From positions 1 through 6,818 of the forward strand of contig JAFUDW010000186.1 of NCBI GenBank assembly GCA_017464225.1: 6,818 nt of DNA. The letters run 5' to 3'. Under the pieces are notes generated by a model that worked only from the letters and a program-made list of their open reading frames with translations, ran no database searches and was not told the DNA's origin. Below, in pieces: positions 1 to 6,434 of this stretch. The DNA is from Clostridia bacterium. GTDB lineage: Bacteria > Bacillota_A > Clostridia > Christensenellales > Aristaeellaceae. Each line of letters begins with the position of its first letter. Within the stretch, counting starts at the first letter, position 1. A program made the position numbers and the translations under genes.

Positions 1-42
1 AGGTCGGCACGCGAAGCGGGCCGAGGATTGCGCAGCAATTCC

Positions 43-101
43 GAAAAAGCACGATGACGGCTGATTGAGCTTGCTCATATCAGACGGCAGCCTGCTTTTT
101 C
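43..101. terminator. Long stem-loop with A/T tracts, possible bidirectional terminator
   Basis: The outer arms GAAAAAGCA (43-51) and TGCTTTTTC (93-101) are perfect 9-bp complements. Inside, CTGATTGAGC (61-70) pairs with GCTCATATCAG (73-83) with one bulged T and a TT turn. A 9 x 9 nt internal loop separates the two stems. On the minus strand, the direction of the operon, the right side of the structure ends in a T5 tract (44-48), so it could end operon transcription about 165-220 nt after the amylase stop. On the plus strand there is also a T5 (96-100). The T tracts are part of the outer stem rather than directly after a GC-rich stem, so this is not a textbook intrinsic terminator. Confidence 0.4.
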
Positions 102-153
102 ATTGCCTCAGACGGCCTCTTTTCGACAACCCAAAAGCTTAACTGGCGGAAAC

Positions 154-175
154 AGCTTGATAGTGCCATCAAGCT
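154..175. repeat. Inverted repeat (hairpin)
   Basis: AGCTTGAT (154-161) pairs perfectly with ATCAAGCT (168-175) around a 6-nt loop. With one bulged T at 176 the stem continues for three pairs (AAC 151-153 with GTT 177-179). It is the first of three evenly packed hairpins between 154 and 245. There is no T tract on either strand, so it is not a classic terminator. Confidence 0.6.
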
Positions 176-192
176 TGTTCGCCCGATGAGGT

Positions 193-213
193 CCAGGAGG
201 CGAAGTCTCCTGG
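193..213. repeat. Inverted repeat (hairpin)
   Basis: CCAGGAG (193-199) pairs perfectly with CTCCTGG (207-213) around a 7-nt loop. It is the second of the three hairpins downstream of the amylase gene. No T tract follows on either strand. Confidence 0.6.
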
Positions 214-222
214 CGCAGGATC

Positions 223-245
223 ATAAGGGCCGCGGAGGCCCTTAT
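223..245. repeat. Perfect 9-bp hairpin just after the last operon gene
   Basis: ATAAGGGCC (223-231) pairs perfectly with GGCCCTTAT (237-245) around a 5-nt loop. It is the closest structure to the amylase stop codon, about 20 nt after it in the transcription direction, and follows a run of G on the minus strand. It could protect the mRNA 3' end or help termination, but no U-rich tract follows, so a plain intrinsic terminator is doubtful. It may instead be part of a repeat unit with the next two hairpins. Confidence 0.55.
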
Positions 246-264
246 CGTTCCCCCCCATTCGCGC

Positions 265-1803
265 TCACTTGAACACCGCGAAGGACTGCGCGCCCAGGCG
301 GACGCCATCGCCTTCGGCTGCCGCCGTTCCGATGGCGAAGATCAGCTGCCTGCCCTGGGCGTCCACGGGAAGCGCGGCGGCCTCGCCCGCGGGGTTCACG
401 GCCAGCAGCAGCCCGCCGCGGCGGTAAGCGAAGGCCTGGCCGGGCTGCGCGTAAAGAGACTCAAAATCGGCGTCGGCCTGCAGATCGGCCTCCTGATGGC
501 GCAGGGCCAGCAGGGCGCGCACGGTCTCCAGCAGCGAATCCTTTTGCCCTTCCTGGGCGGCCACGGTGGGCGCGTCGGGGCTGGGATCGACGGGCAGATA
601 CAGGCTGTCGGCGCAGCCCTCGGAGAAGCCCAGGTTCCTGCCGCCGTCCCACTGCATGGGCGTGCGGCTACCGGTGCGGAAATAGCCGCCCTCCTTGGTG
701 GGGATCTGCTGATAGCGCATGCCGATCTCATCGCCATAATACAGGAAGGGCACGCCGGGCATGGTAAACAGGAAGGCGTAGGCCAGCTTCAGCTCGTCGG
801 GCTCCAGGTTAAAGCGCGGGCGCACGGTATCATGGTTGCAGGTGAGCAGCGAAATATAGCCCAGGTCCTTGGTATCGGTATACCAATCAGTATACACCTC
901 CAGGAAGCGATTGATATCCCGGGCGGGCGCGTCCTTTTTGAAATAGCTGTTGTCGGTGCCGCTCTGGTAATCGCGCATCAGGGTGTAATACCTGGTATCG
1001 TTGTTGTTCAGGCAGAAGTCCATATCGTAGCCCGCCCGGAGCGCCTGCTTGGGCGCGCTCCATTCGGCCACCATGGCGGCGTCGGGGAACTCGGCGTCCA
1101 GCATCTCGCGCACGTTGCGCCAGATGGCGCTGGTGGCGCTCTTGTTTTCATCGTCGTACTTCACCAGCGAATTGGCCATGTCCACGCGGAAGCCGTCGCA
1201 GCCATGGCTGAGCCAGAAGCGCATCACATCCTTGATGGCCTCCCGGGTGGCGATGCAGTCCGGATGGTCACAGGGCAGCTGCCAGGGCTGCTCCACCCGA
1301 GCGAAGCCGTAGTTCAGCGCGGGTTGGCACTTGAAAAAGTTGAGCACATAGGTGGCGGCGCGCTCGCATTCGCCGCCGATATAGGGCATATCCTTGCAGC
1401 CCTGCCACCAGTGGTTGGTCCAGATATAGCGGTTGGTGAACTCGTTCTGCTCCGCCTTTCCGCTCATTTTAAACCAGGCGTGTTCCTCACTGGTATGGCC
1501 GGGCACCAGATCCAGCAGCACGCGGATGCCCCTTTGATGGGTCTCGCCGAACAGGCGGTACAGATCGTTATTGGTGCCGTAGCGCGGGGCCACCTTTTTG
1601 TAATCCCGCACATCGTAGCCCGCGTCCTTAAAGGGCGAATCAAAGCAGGGATTGATCCACAGCGCGTTGCAGCCCAAGCCCTTGATATAATCCAGCTTTT
1701 CGATGATGCCGTTCAAATCGCCGATGCCGTCGCCGTTGGTATCGCGGAAGGACTGGGGATAGATCTCATAGAATACGGTGTCTTTGAGCCATTTCGCGGG
1801 CAT
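265..1803 (-). CDS. GH13 alpha-amylase family glycoside hydrolase, cytoplasmic alpha-glucosidase-like
   Basis: A 512-residue enzyme of the GH13 (beta/alpha)8 clan that cleaves or transfers alpha-glucosidic bonds. Visible motifs: the Ca-binding loop DTNGDGIGDL (21-30); region I DLVPGH (98-103); region V-like QPALN (160-164); region II GFRVDM with nucleophile Asp208; region III AEW with acid/base Glu247; region IV NHD (323-325) with Asp325; and RTPMQWD (380-386), a signature of the alpha-glucosidase/oligo-1,6-glucosidase/trehalulose-type subfamilies. The barrel runs to about residue 400 and a short C-terminal beta domain covers about 445-512. There is no signal peptide, so it is cytoplasmic. 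The start is supported by AGGAGG at 1812-1817, 8 nt upstream. It is the last operon gene, 18 nt after its neighbour. Odd points: Gly102 where many members have Asn, and Met209 directly after the nucleophile where Val, Ala or Thr is usual. Exact substrate cannot be read from the sequence. Confidence 0.92.
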   Translation of the reverse strand: MPAKWLKDTVFYEIYPQSFRDTNGDGIGDLNGIIEKLDYIKGLGCNALWINPCFDSPFKDAGYDVRDYKKVAPRYGTNNDLYRLFGETHQRGIRVLLDLVPGHTSEEHAWFKMSGKAEQNEFTNRYIWTNHWWQGCKDMPYIGGECERAATYVLNFFKCQPALNYGFARVEQPWQLPCDHPDCIATREAIKDVMRFWLSHGCDGFRVDMANSLVKYDDENKSATSAIWRNVREMLDAEFPDAAMVAEWSAPKQALRAGYDMDFCLNNNDTRYYTLMRDYQSGTDNSYFKKDAPARDINRFLEVYTDWYTDTKDLGYISLLTCNHDTVRPRFNLEPDELKLAYAFLFTMPGVPFLYYGDEIGMRYQQIPTKEGGYFRTGSRTPMQWDGGRNLGFSEGCADSLYLPVDPSPDAPTVAAQEGQKDSLLETVRALLALRHQEADLQADADFESLYAQPGQAFAYRRGGLLLAVNPAGEAAALPVDAQGRQLIFAIGTAAAEGDGVRLGAQSFAVFK

Positions 1804-1821
1804 AGTGCTCGCCTCCTTTTT

Positions 1822-3543
1822 TTATTTCAGGGTATTGCGGTATACGTTGAACCAGCTGAACATGGGATCGGTGGGCGTGATGACGGTTAGGTTGTATCCC
1901 AGCAGATCAAACCACCAGAAGGTCTTCTGGTTGCGGGTGCCCTGCCACATGGTTTCGGTATAGGGCGCCTGATCGTAGGGCACGCCCAGGATGGAGATCG
2001 TCACGCCGCCGTCGGGCGGGGTCACGCTGGTCAGCTTTTTATCGTTCAGGTATTGGGTATACCAGGCGGTATGAAAATTGTTCATGCCGCAGTGGATCAT
2101 CAGCGGATAATCCATATAAGGCGCCAGCAGGCCCAGCTCGCTCTCGCCAAAGCCAAAGTCCCGGAGCGTGCCCACGTACAGGCCGGTATGGTAGCCGCCC
2201 GAGGAATAATGCATGTTGACGGCGTCGCCCACCTGCAGCGCGTTTTGCCACTGGTCGTAGGGCAGGTTTTTGACATCCACCCGGTTCTGGCCGCTGGCCT
2301 TGGTGGTTTCGCTGATGGCGGGCAGCTTTTTCATGCCGGCCTGGCTGTGCACCCAGCGGGTGAAGCCGATGCAGTCAAAGCCGCCCAGGTACAGCCTGTC
2401 GGTAAAGTAGTAATTGCTGTCCGAGGATGGATGCCGCGCCCGCAGCAGGCTGCTTTCGCTGAAGCCCGCCCACAGGTAGGGACAGCCGTACTGGAACTTG
2501 GCCACAGCGCTGCCGCCGCGGTTCTGATTATAGGCCAGCAGGATGGGGTTCGATTCCTCCAGCATGGTAAAGGCGATGTCCAGCAGGCGGCGGCTTTCCA
2601 TCTGCTGCTGCAGCTGTCCCAGCATGTCCATGGCGGCGTCCACCGCCGGGCTGCTCTTGAGCCGTCCCCAGGGGATGTAACCGGCGATCAGGCCGTCGGT
2701 CACCCGGGCGTACTCGCCGTGCAGCGCGAGCACGGCCACGGCGGCGTCCTTGGCGATCTCGCCCACAGGCTCGGCATAGGTCAGCGGGTACTGGAGCACC
2801 TCGCTCCGGGCCGCCATGACGGCGCTGAAGGGCTCCACGGCGGCGTCCTCGCTGAGCTTGGTCAGCTCCGCGCCGTCGGCGTACAGCCGCTGGCCCTGGT
2901 AGAGGATGGTCAGGTGGTCGCCGTCGTAGCCGTCTACCTGTACCGGGGTATAGGGCTGCAGCATGGCGCCCACCGTGGCGCCGTAGCAGGGCGTGGTATA
3001 GGCCGGAGTCTCCTCATCCACAAAGGCGACGTAGGGCGCCACGCTGCCCTTTTCATACTCCATTTCCACAAAATCGCCCAGGTATACGTAGCCCTCCTTG
3101 CCCTCATAGATGATATGGGCGTACTCCTGGGTCACAGGATGGATGCGGAAGCGCACGTCGGTGGGCAATTCGGCCACCAGCGGCGCGCTTTTCAGCGGCG
3201 ACTGCCGCATGTATACCGGCGCGCCGAAGAAGCCTTCCAGCTGGGCCGCGTCCGGGGCGTAGGGATCGCTGTATTCCATCTCCACGTAATCCCGGTAATA
3301 GATGTAGCCCGCCTGCCCCTTATAGGTGGTGGCGGCGTAATAATTGCCCACGGGCTCCAGCCGCAGCATGGTGCGGGCGGGCACGTTGTCCACCGTAGCC
3401 GTGCCCGCGGCGGGCTCGGCCCTGAGCCACCGCGCGTCCCGGAAATACGCGTAAAACACGCCGGTTTGCTCGGCCAGGGCGGCGGGCAGCAGGGGCAGCA
3501 GCAGGCAAAGCGCCAGCAGCAGGGCGGCGGCTCTTTTGTGCAT
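1822..3543 (-). CDS. Secreted protein with four SH3-like repeats and an NlpC/P60-like cysteine hydrolase domain
   Basis: A 573-residue exported protein. A signal peptide covers residues 1-24 (MHKR, a leucine-rich core, then ALA before Glu25). Four SH3b-like repeats follow at about 28-90, 103-162, 170-228 and 238-296. Repeats 1 and 2 are clearly related, each ending GY(I/V)Y..D(Y/F)VEMEY. After a helical linker (about 300-345) comes an NlpC/P60-like domain: YGCPYLWAG (352-360), nucleophile Cys391 in FDCIGF, His452 in GGYHTGLYVG, and a third polar residue, probably His484. In this family such domains cut gamma-D-Glu-diamino acid or related peptide bonds in the wall, and SH3b repeats bind wall. 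An aromatic-rich tail (about 490-573) is not explained by NlpC/P60. The start is fixed by GGAGG (3552-3556), 8 nt upstream. It lies 27 nt after the AlgX-like gene and 18 nt before the amylase gene. DCIGF replaces the commoner DCSGF. Activity is inferred, not shown. Confidence 0.85.
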   Translation of the reverse strand: MHKRAAALLLALCLLLPLLPAALAEQTGVFYAYFRDARWLRAEPAAGTATVDNVPARTMLRLEPVGNYYAATTYKGQAGYIYYRDYVEMEYSDPYAPDAAQLEGFFGAPVYMRQSPLKSAPLVAELPTDVRFRIHPVTQEYAHIIYEGKEGYVYLGDFVEMEYEKGSVAPYVAFVDEETPAYTTPCYGATVGAMLQPYTPVQVDGYDGDHLTILYQGQRLYADGAELTKLSEDAAVEPFSAVMAARSEVLQYPLTYAEPVGEIAKDAAVAVLALHGEYARVTDGLIAGYIPWGRLKSSPAVDAAMDMLGQLQQQMESRRLLDIAFTMLEESNPILLAYNQNRGGSAVAKFQYGCPYLWAGFSESSLLRARHPSSDSNYYFTDRLYLGGFDCIGFTRWVHSQAGMKKLPAISETTKASGQNRVDVKNLPYDQWQNALQVGDAVNMHYSSGGYHTGLYVGTLRDFGFGESELGLLAPYMDYPLMIHCGMNNFHTAWYTQYLNDKKLTSVTPPDGGVTISILGVPYDQAPYTETMWQGTRNQKTFWWFDLLGYNLTVITPTDPMFSWFNVYRNTLK

Positions 3544-3570
3544 CGTTCTTTCCTCCGGTCGTTTGAGCGT

Positions 3571-4695
3571 TTATCTGTTTTCGGGCAGGGTATACAGCGG
3601 GCCGCGGGTCAGCCATTTGCGAATATAGCGCTCCACACAGACCTGCACAAAAACGTCGGGCTGAAAATCATCCACCATGGTTTCCTCGTACAGTTCGTTA
3701 AAGTACACCTGGGACTGAGAAAACCAGGGCAGGATATAGGGCAGCATGGCTTCGGCAAAGGAGTCGGTTTTGATGAACAGCTTTTTGCCGCCGGGATCAC
3801 CCTGACCGATATGCCACATGAGGCGGGAATCGGTCTGCACGGTATACTGCGGCCGCTGGTCATCGGTCACCAGGAAGGCGTCCTCACCGGGATCAACAGC
3901 GTCCAGATGGGCCAGAATGGTCAAATCACCTTTATGCTCGGACGGCGAGCGGGTAACGTTTTTCATCGCCAGGGGCGGCAGCGTGAAGCCCAGCTCGGCC
4001 ATCAGCGCCCGGGCCGCGGCATAGCTGCCCAGGCCGTTCCAATGGGTATCGGTACGGCAGTAGATGGGCGTATCGGGCAAGGCGTCCTTGAGGGCCATGA
4101 TATCATCATAAGCGTACACCACGCGGATATCGCTGTGCGCCCGCAGGAACTCCACCAGCTGCTTGGCGGCGTAATCCTCCGCCGGCTGGCCAAAGCGATC
4201 GGGCATATGTTCGGCATACACGCGTTCCTTGTTTGGCGCGATGAACAGCACAAATTCGATGCCCTGTTTGGCCAGGTTGGCCTGGGTTTGGCGCAGGTTC
4301 ACCACGATCTGCCGCAGCTCCGCGGAAGTGAACAGATCATCGCCTCGGTAGCTGCCTATGGGATCGCCGTCGTTTATGTTGTTGTAAAAGTACCAGTCAT
4401 CCTTGCCGAAGGTCACAGTGGTGACCACGCTGTCGTCAAAGATCGCCCGCATGCCCTGGGCATAAGCCGAGATCAGTTGACTGCGGAAAGGCAGATGATC
4501 ACGGTAATAGCTTTCGTAACGGGAGGGCAGCTTTTCGATTTCGGCCAGCGAGAACGCCGGCCATTGGGCCAGCTCGCGGTTTTCCAGATTGGGCGTTTCC
4601 AGCCGACCGCCGGCGGCCAGCCAAACCAGGCCCGGCACGTACAGTATGGCCAGGAACAGCGCGATCAGGGCGAAACGGGAAGCCTTGCTTTTCAT
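3571..4695 (-). CDS. AlgX/AlgJ-type (DHHW family) SGNH O-acyltransferase, membrane-anchored
   Basis: A 374-residue protein with one N-terminal membrane segment (about 7-28) and the rest outside the cell. Family features in order: the N-terminal motif YYRDHLPFR (63-71); a conserved GKDDWYFY block (97-104); APNKERVY (153-160); DTHW at 216-219, giving the likely catalytic Asp216 and His218; and KTDSFAEAM (309-317) with the likely nucleophile Ser312. The order Asp-His before Ser is the permuted arrangement of AlgX and AlgJ. In that system such proteins move acetyl groups, brought across by an MBOAT partner, onto a surface polysaccharide. The motif is DTHW, as in AlgX, rather than the literal DHHW of many Firmicutes relatives. 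The adjacent MBOAT gene 12 nt upstream strongly supports a working pair. The start is fixed by GAGGAGGG (4702-4709) with 6 nt spacing. Acceptor polymer unknown. Confidence 0.88.
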   Translation of the reverse strand: MKSKASRFALIALFLAILYVPGLVWLAAGGRLETPNLENRELAQWPAFSLAEIEKLPSRYESYYRDHLPFRSQLISAYAQGMRAIFDDSVVTTVTFGKDDWYFYNNINDGDPIGSYRGDDLFTSAELRQIVVNLRQTQANLAKQGIEFVLFIAPNKERVYAEHMPDRFGQPAEDYAAKQLVEFLRAHSDIRVVYAYDDIMALKDALPDTPIYCRTDTHWNGLGSYAAARALMAELGFTLPPLAMKNVTRSPSEHKGDLTILAHLDAVDPGEDAFLVTDDQRPQYTVQTDSRLMWHIGQGDPGGKKLFIKTDSFAEAMLPYILPWFSQSQVYFNELYEETMVDDFQPDVFVQVCVERYIRKWLTRGPLYTLPENR

Positions 4696-4701
4696 GCCTC
4701 G

Positions 4702-4709
4702 CCCTCCTC
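4702..4709 (-). promoter_or_regulatory. Ribosome binding site overlapping the upstream stop codon
   Basis: GAGGAGGG on the minus strand, ending 6 nt before the ATG of the AlgX-like gene. Its first two bases are the last two bases of the MBOAT stop codon TGA (4710-4708). This arrangement favours translational coupling, so MBOAT and its partner would be made in linked amounts. Confidence 0.8.
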
Positions 4710-6132
4710 AGAATTTAAAGTAGATAAAGGGGTTATAGGAGCTGCTGGCCAGGGAGCCGATGCACACCGCCAGCAGCGCCGCGCAGAAGATGGCCTCGGG
4801 CAGCGAATACTTCCATTTTTTTGCCAGCCCGGTCTTTTCGGCCAGCGCCTGCACGGGGCCCATGCCCAGGAAGGCCAGGGGCAGCATCATCAGCATATGC
4901 CGGGTCACATAATCGTACAGGTGCAAGGGCGTTACGGTATAGCGCCAGGGCGTCAGCATGCGGCCCATGAGCTGGAAGGCCGCGGGCGCGTCCTCCACCC
5001 GGAACAGCACCCAGCCGAACACCGCCACCAGGAAGGCGTACAGCCAGCCAACCGGACCCAGCTTTTTGAGCAGCTTGCCCAGCCCCAGCCGCTCCAGCAC
5101 CGAGAACAGCCCGTGGTACGCGCCCCACAGGATGAAGGTGACGCCCGCACCATGCCAGATGCCGGTGAGCAGGAACACGATGCACAGGTTCAGGTATGTG
5201 CGGGCAGCGCCTTTGCGGTTGCCGCCCAGGGGGATATACACGTACTCCCTGAACCAGGCGGACAGCGATATATGCCACCTGCGCCAGAACTCCCGGATGG
5301 AGCGGGACAGGTAGGGATAATTGAAGTTTTCGGAAAAGGTGAAGCCAAACATGCGCCCCAGGCCGATGGCCATATCGCTATAGCCCGAAAAATCGTAATA
5401 GATCTGGAAGGTATACAGGATGGCCGCCAGCCAGGCCATGCCGCCGGTCACGCTGCCCACGTCCAGCTTATACAGCGCGTCGGCGCCCCGGGCCACCACG
5501 TTTGCGATCAGCACCTTTTTGGACAGTCCGTATATGAACCGCCGAGCGCCCAGGGCGAAGCCGTCCCAGGTGACGGTGCGGTTTTCGATTTGCTCGTTGA
5601 TCTCCCGGTAGCGCACGATGGGGCCGGCGATCAGCTGGGGGAAAAAGGAGATATACAGCGCCACATTGATCAGCTTGCGCTGGGCCTGCACCTGGCCGCG
5701 GTACACATCCACCACATAGGAGAGCGCCTGGAAGGTGAAAAAGGAGATGCCGATGGGCAGGGCGATGGCGGGCACCTCCAGCGCGCCGCCGTGGTACAGG
5801 GCCAGCACGGCGTTCAGCCCCTCCATCAGCAGGCCCATGTATTTAAAGTAGCCCAACAGCGCCAGGTTCAGCAGGATATCCAGCGTCAGCACCAGTTTCC
5901 GGACGTCGTAGGGATCCTCCCCTTCAAACCGCGCCAGCAAAAGCCCCGCCCCGTAATTGAGCAGGATGGAAAAGAGCATGATCAGCACGTTGACGGGCTC
6001 GCCCCAGGCATAAAAAAACAAACTGGCCAGCACCAGAAAGGGATTGACCCACCGGGGCTTGCGCAGCAAAAAGCTCCCCGCCAGCACCACCGGCAGGAAG
6101 ATCCACAGGAAAATCATCGAGCTGAACAGCAT
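4708..6132 (-). CDS. MBOAT family membrane O-acyltransferase (AlgI-like)
   Basis: A 474-residue polytopic membrane protein, of normal length for AlgI-like MBOATs, with about eleven hydrophobic segments. Family hallmarks: PIGISFFTFQ (126-135), FFPQLIAGPI (163-172), YYDFSGYSDMAIG (245-257), FWRRWHISLS (282-291) followed by YIPLGG (299-304), and GIWHGA (324-329) holding His327, which corresponds to the catalytic His of AlgI and DltB. The C-terminus YNPFIYFKF (466-474) is also typical. It should take an acyl group, usually acetyl from acetyl-CoA in the cytoplasm, and make it available on the outer face for the SGNH partner encoded next. It is the first operon gene. Start ATG at 6132 is supported by AAAGGTGAG (6139-6147), and a sigma-A-type promoter sits just upstream. 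The DltB role is less likely because no dltA, dltC or dltD is adjacent; the partner is AlgX-like. Confidence 0.95.
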   Translation of the reverse strand: MLFSSMIFLWIFLPVVLAGSFLLRKPRWVNPFLVLASLFFYAWGEPVNVLIMLFSILLNYGAGLLLARFEGEDPYDVRKLVLTLDILLNLALLGYFKYMGLLMEGLNAVLALYHGGALEVPAIALPIGISFFTFQALSYVVDVYRGQVQAQRKLINVALYISFFPQLIAGPIVRYREINEQIENRTVTWDGFALGARRFIYGLSKKVLIANVVARGADALYKLDVGSVTGGMAWLAAILYTFQIYYDFSGYSDMAIGLGRMFGFTFSENFNYPYLSRSIREFWRRWHISLSAWFREYVYIPLGGNRKGAARTYLNLCIVFLLTGIWHGAGVTFILWGAYHGLFSVLERLGLGKLLKKLGPVGWLYAFLVAVFGWVLFRVEDAPAAFQLMGRMLTPWRYTVTPLHLYDYVTRHMLMMLPLAFLGMGPVQALAEKTGLAKKWKYSLPEAIFCAALLAVCIGSLASSSYNPFIYFKF

Positions 6133-6171
6133 GCTTTTCTCACCTTTGGCACAGCAAAAATCAACGTCTTT

Positions 6172-6200
6172 ACCATAGCATCCTTGGCTTTTGTTGTCAA
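6172..6200 (-). promoter_or_regulatory. Probable sigma-A promoter of the four-gene operon
   Basis: On the minus strand a perfect -35 box TTGACA (6195-6200) is followed after 17 bp by TATGGT (6172-6177), which matches the -10 consensus at four of six positions. Transcription would start near 6165 and give a leader of about 33 nt before the MBOAT ATG at 6132. Spacing and distance are right for a housekeeping promoter. A second, weaker -10-like TATAAT lies upstream on the same strand (6209-6214) but has only a poor -35 (TTCGCT). Confidence 0.7.
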
Positions 6201-6225
6201 TACTTCTTATTATAATTCATACTTC
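6200..6225. repeat. Short direct repeats next to the -35 box
   Basis: ATACTTC occurs at 6200-6206 and 6219-6225 (19 bp apart), flanking an A/T-rich core. The first copy touches the -35 box of the operon promoter. The second copy runs into the small palindrome CTTCT-CC-AGAAG (6222-6233). The position fits a regulator site or UP-like element, but the repeats are short and may be chance in an A/T-rich stretch. Confidence 0.3.
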
Positions 6226-6234
6226 TCCAGAAGC

Positions 6235-6254
6235 GAAAACATACATGAAAACAT
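6235..6254. repeat. Direct repeat upstream of the operon promoter
   Basis: The 8-mer GAAAACAT occurs twice (6235-6242 and 6247-6254) with a 12-bp period, about 35-55 bp upstream of the -35 box. This spacing is close to one helical turn, so a dimeric activator could bind there. No known regulator is recognised. Confidence 0.3.
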
Positions 6255-6286
6255 AAATTCGATGGGGAAGAGGAGCGAACGAGGGC

Positions 6287-6313
6287 GTCCTTTTCTGGAG
6301 CCCAGAAAAGGAC
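6287..6313. repeat. Perfect 12-bp hairpin in the upstream region
   Basis: GTCCTTTTCTGG (6287-6298) pairs without mismatch with CCAGAAAAGGAC (6302-6313) around a 3-nt loop. No T tract follows on either strand, so a simple intrinsic terminator is not supported. It sits about 90 bp upstream of the operon promoter. It may be a remnant of the 3' end of a former neighbour gene or a dispersed palindromic repeat. Confidence 0.6.
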
Positions 6314-6391
6314 CAAAAGAGGCAGCGTTTATCGCCGTAAAAGCAACTAACGCAAAGAAAAACAAAGACGTCAGTCACCGCTTCCAGGCAG

Positions 6392-6406
6392 CACGGCAAA
6401 GCCGTG
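6392..6406. repeat. Perfect 6-bp hairpin abutting the insertion sequence
   Basis: CACGGC (6392-6397) pairs with GCCGTG (6401-6406) around an AAA loop. Only three bases (TAT) separate it from the first G of the insertion sequence end at 6410. It may have been part of the target site chosen by the element. Confidence 0.5.
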
Positions 6407-6434
6407 TATGGGGCTGTTGCACTAAACCTCAGAA

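Larger units (their letters stand above)
1..264. other. Non-coding region downstream of the operon, rich in stem-loops
   Basis: I see no credible gene here. Open frames in this stretch lack a ribosome binding site and recognisable protein character. The region lies after the stop codon of the last operon gene and holds at least four inverted repeats, listed separately. A smaller one at 25-42 pairs GGATTGC with GCAATTCC around a GCA loop, with one bulged T. The 9-mer TCAGACGGC occurs twice in direct orientation (80-88 and 108-116, 28 bp apart). Such dense palindromes in a gene-free stretch suggest a 3' end region and/or a dispersed intergenic repeat, but no second copy is present in the window to prove the latter. 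Confidence 0.6.

Noticed and set aside
80..116. Two copies of TCAGACGGC, resembling nine bases of the Neisseria DNA uptake sequence
   Set aside because: Both copies miss the tenth base of the neisserial word and the genes are clearly Firmicutes-like. Two 9-mers in one short region are better explained by local duplication or chance.
108..308. Small open frame of 66 codons on the minus strand at the amylase 3' end
   Set aside because: It overlaps the end of the amylase gene in another frame and then reads through three hairpins; there is no convincing ribosome binding site.
496..1890. Open frame of 464 codons on the plus strand opposite the amylase gene
   Set aside because: Same codon-aligned antisense effect. 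The minus-strand frame carries every GH13 motif, and the antisense product looks like no known family.
4708..6132. Assignment of the MBOAT gene as dltB
   Set aside because: The length and motifs would allow it, but no dltA, dltC or dltD is adjacent and the neighbour is AlgX-like, so an AlgI-like polysaccharide acyltransferase fits better.
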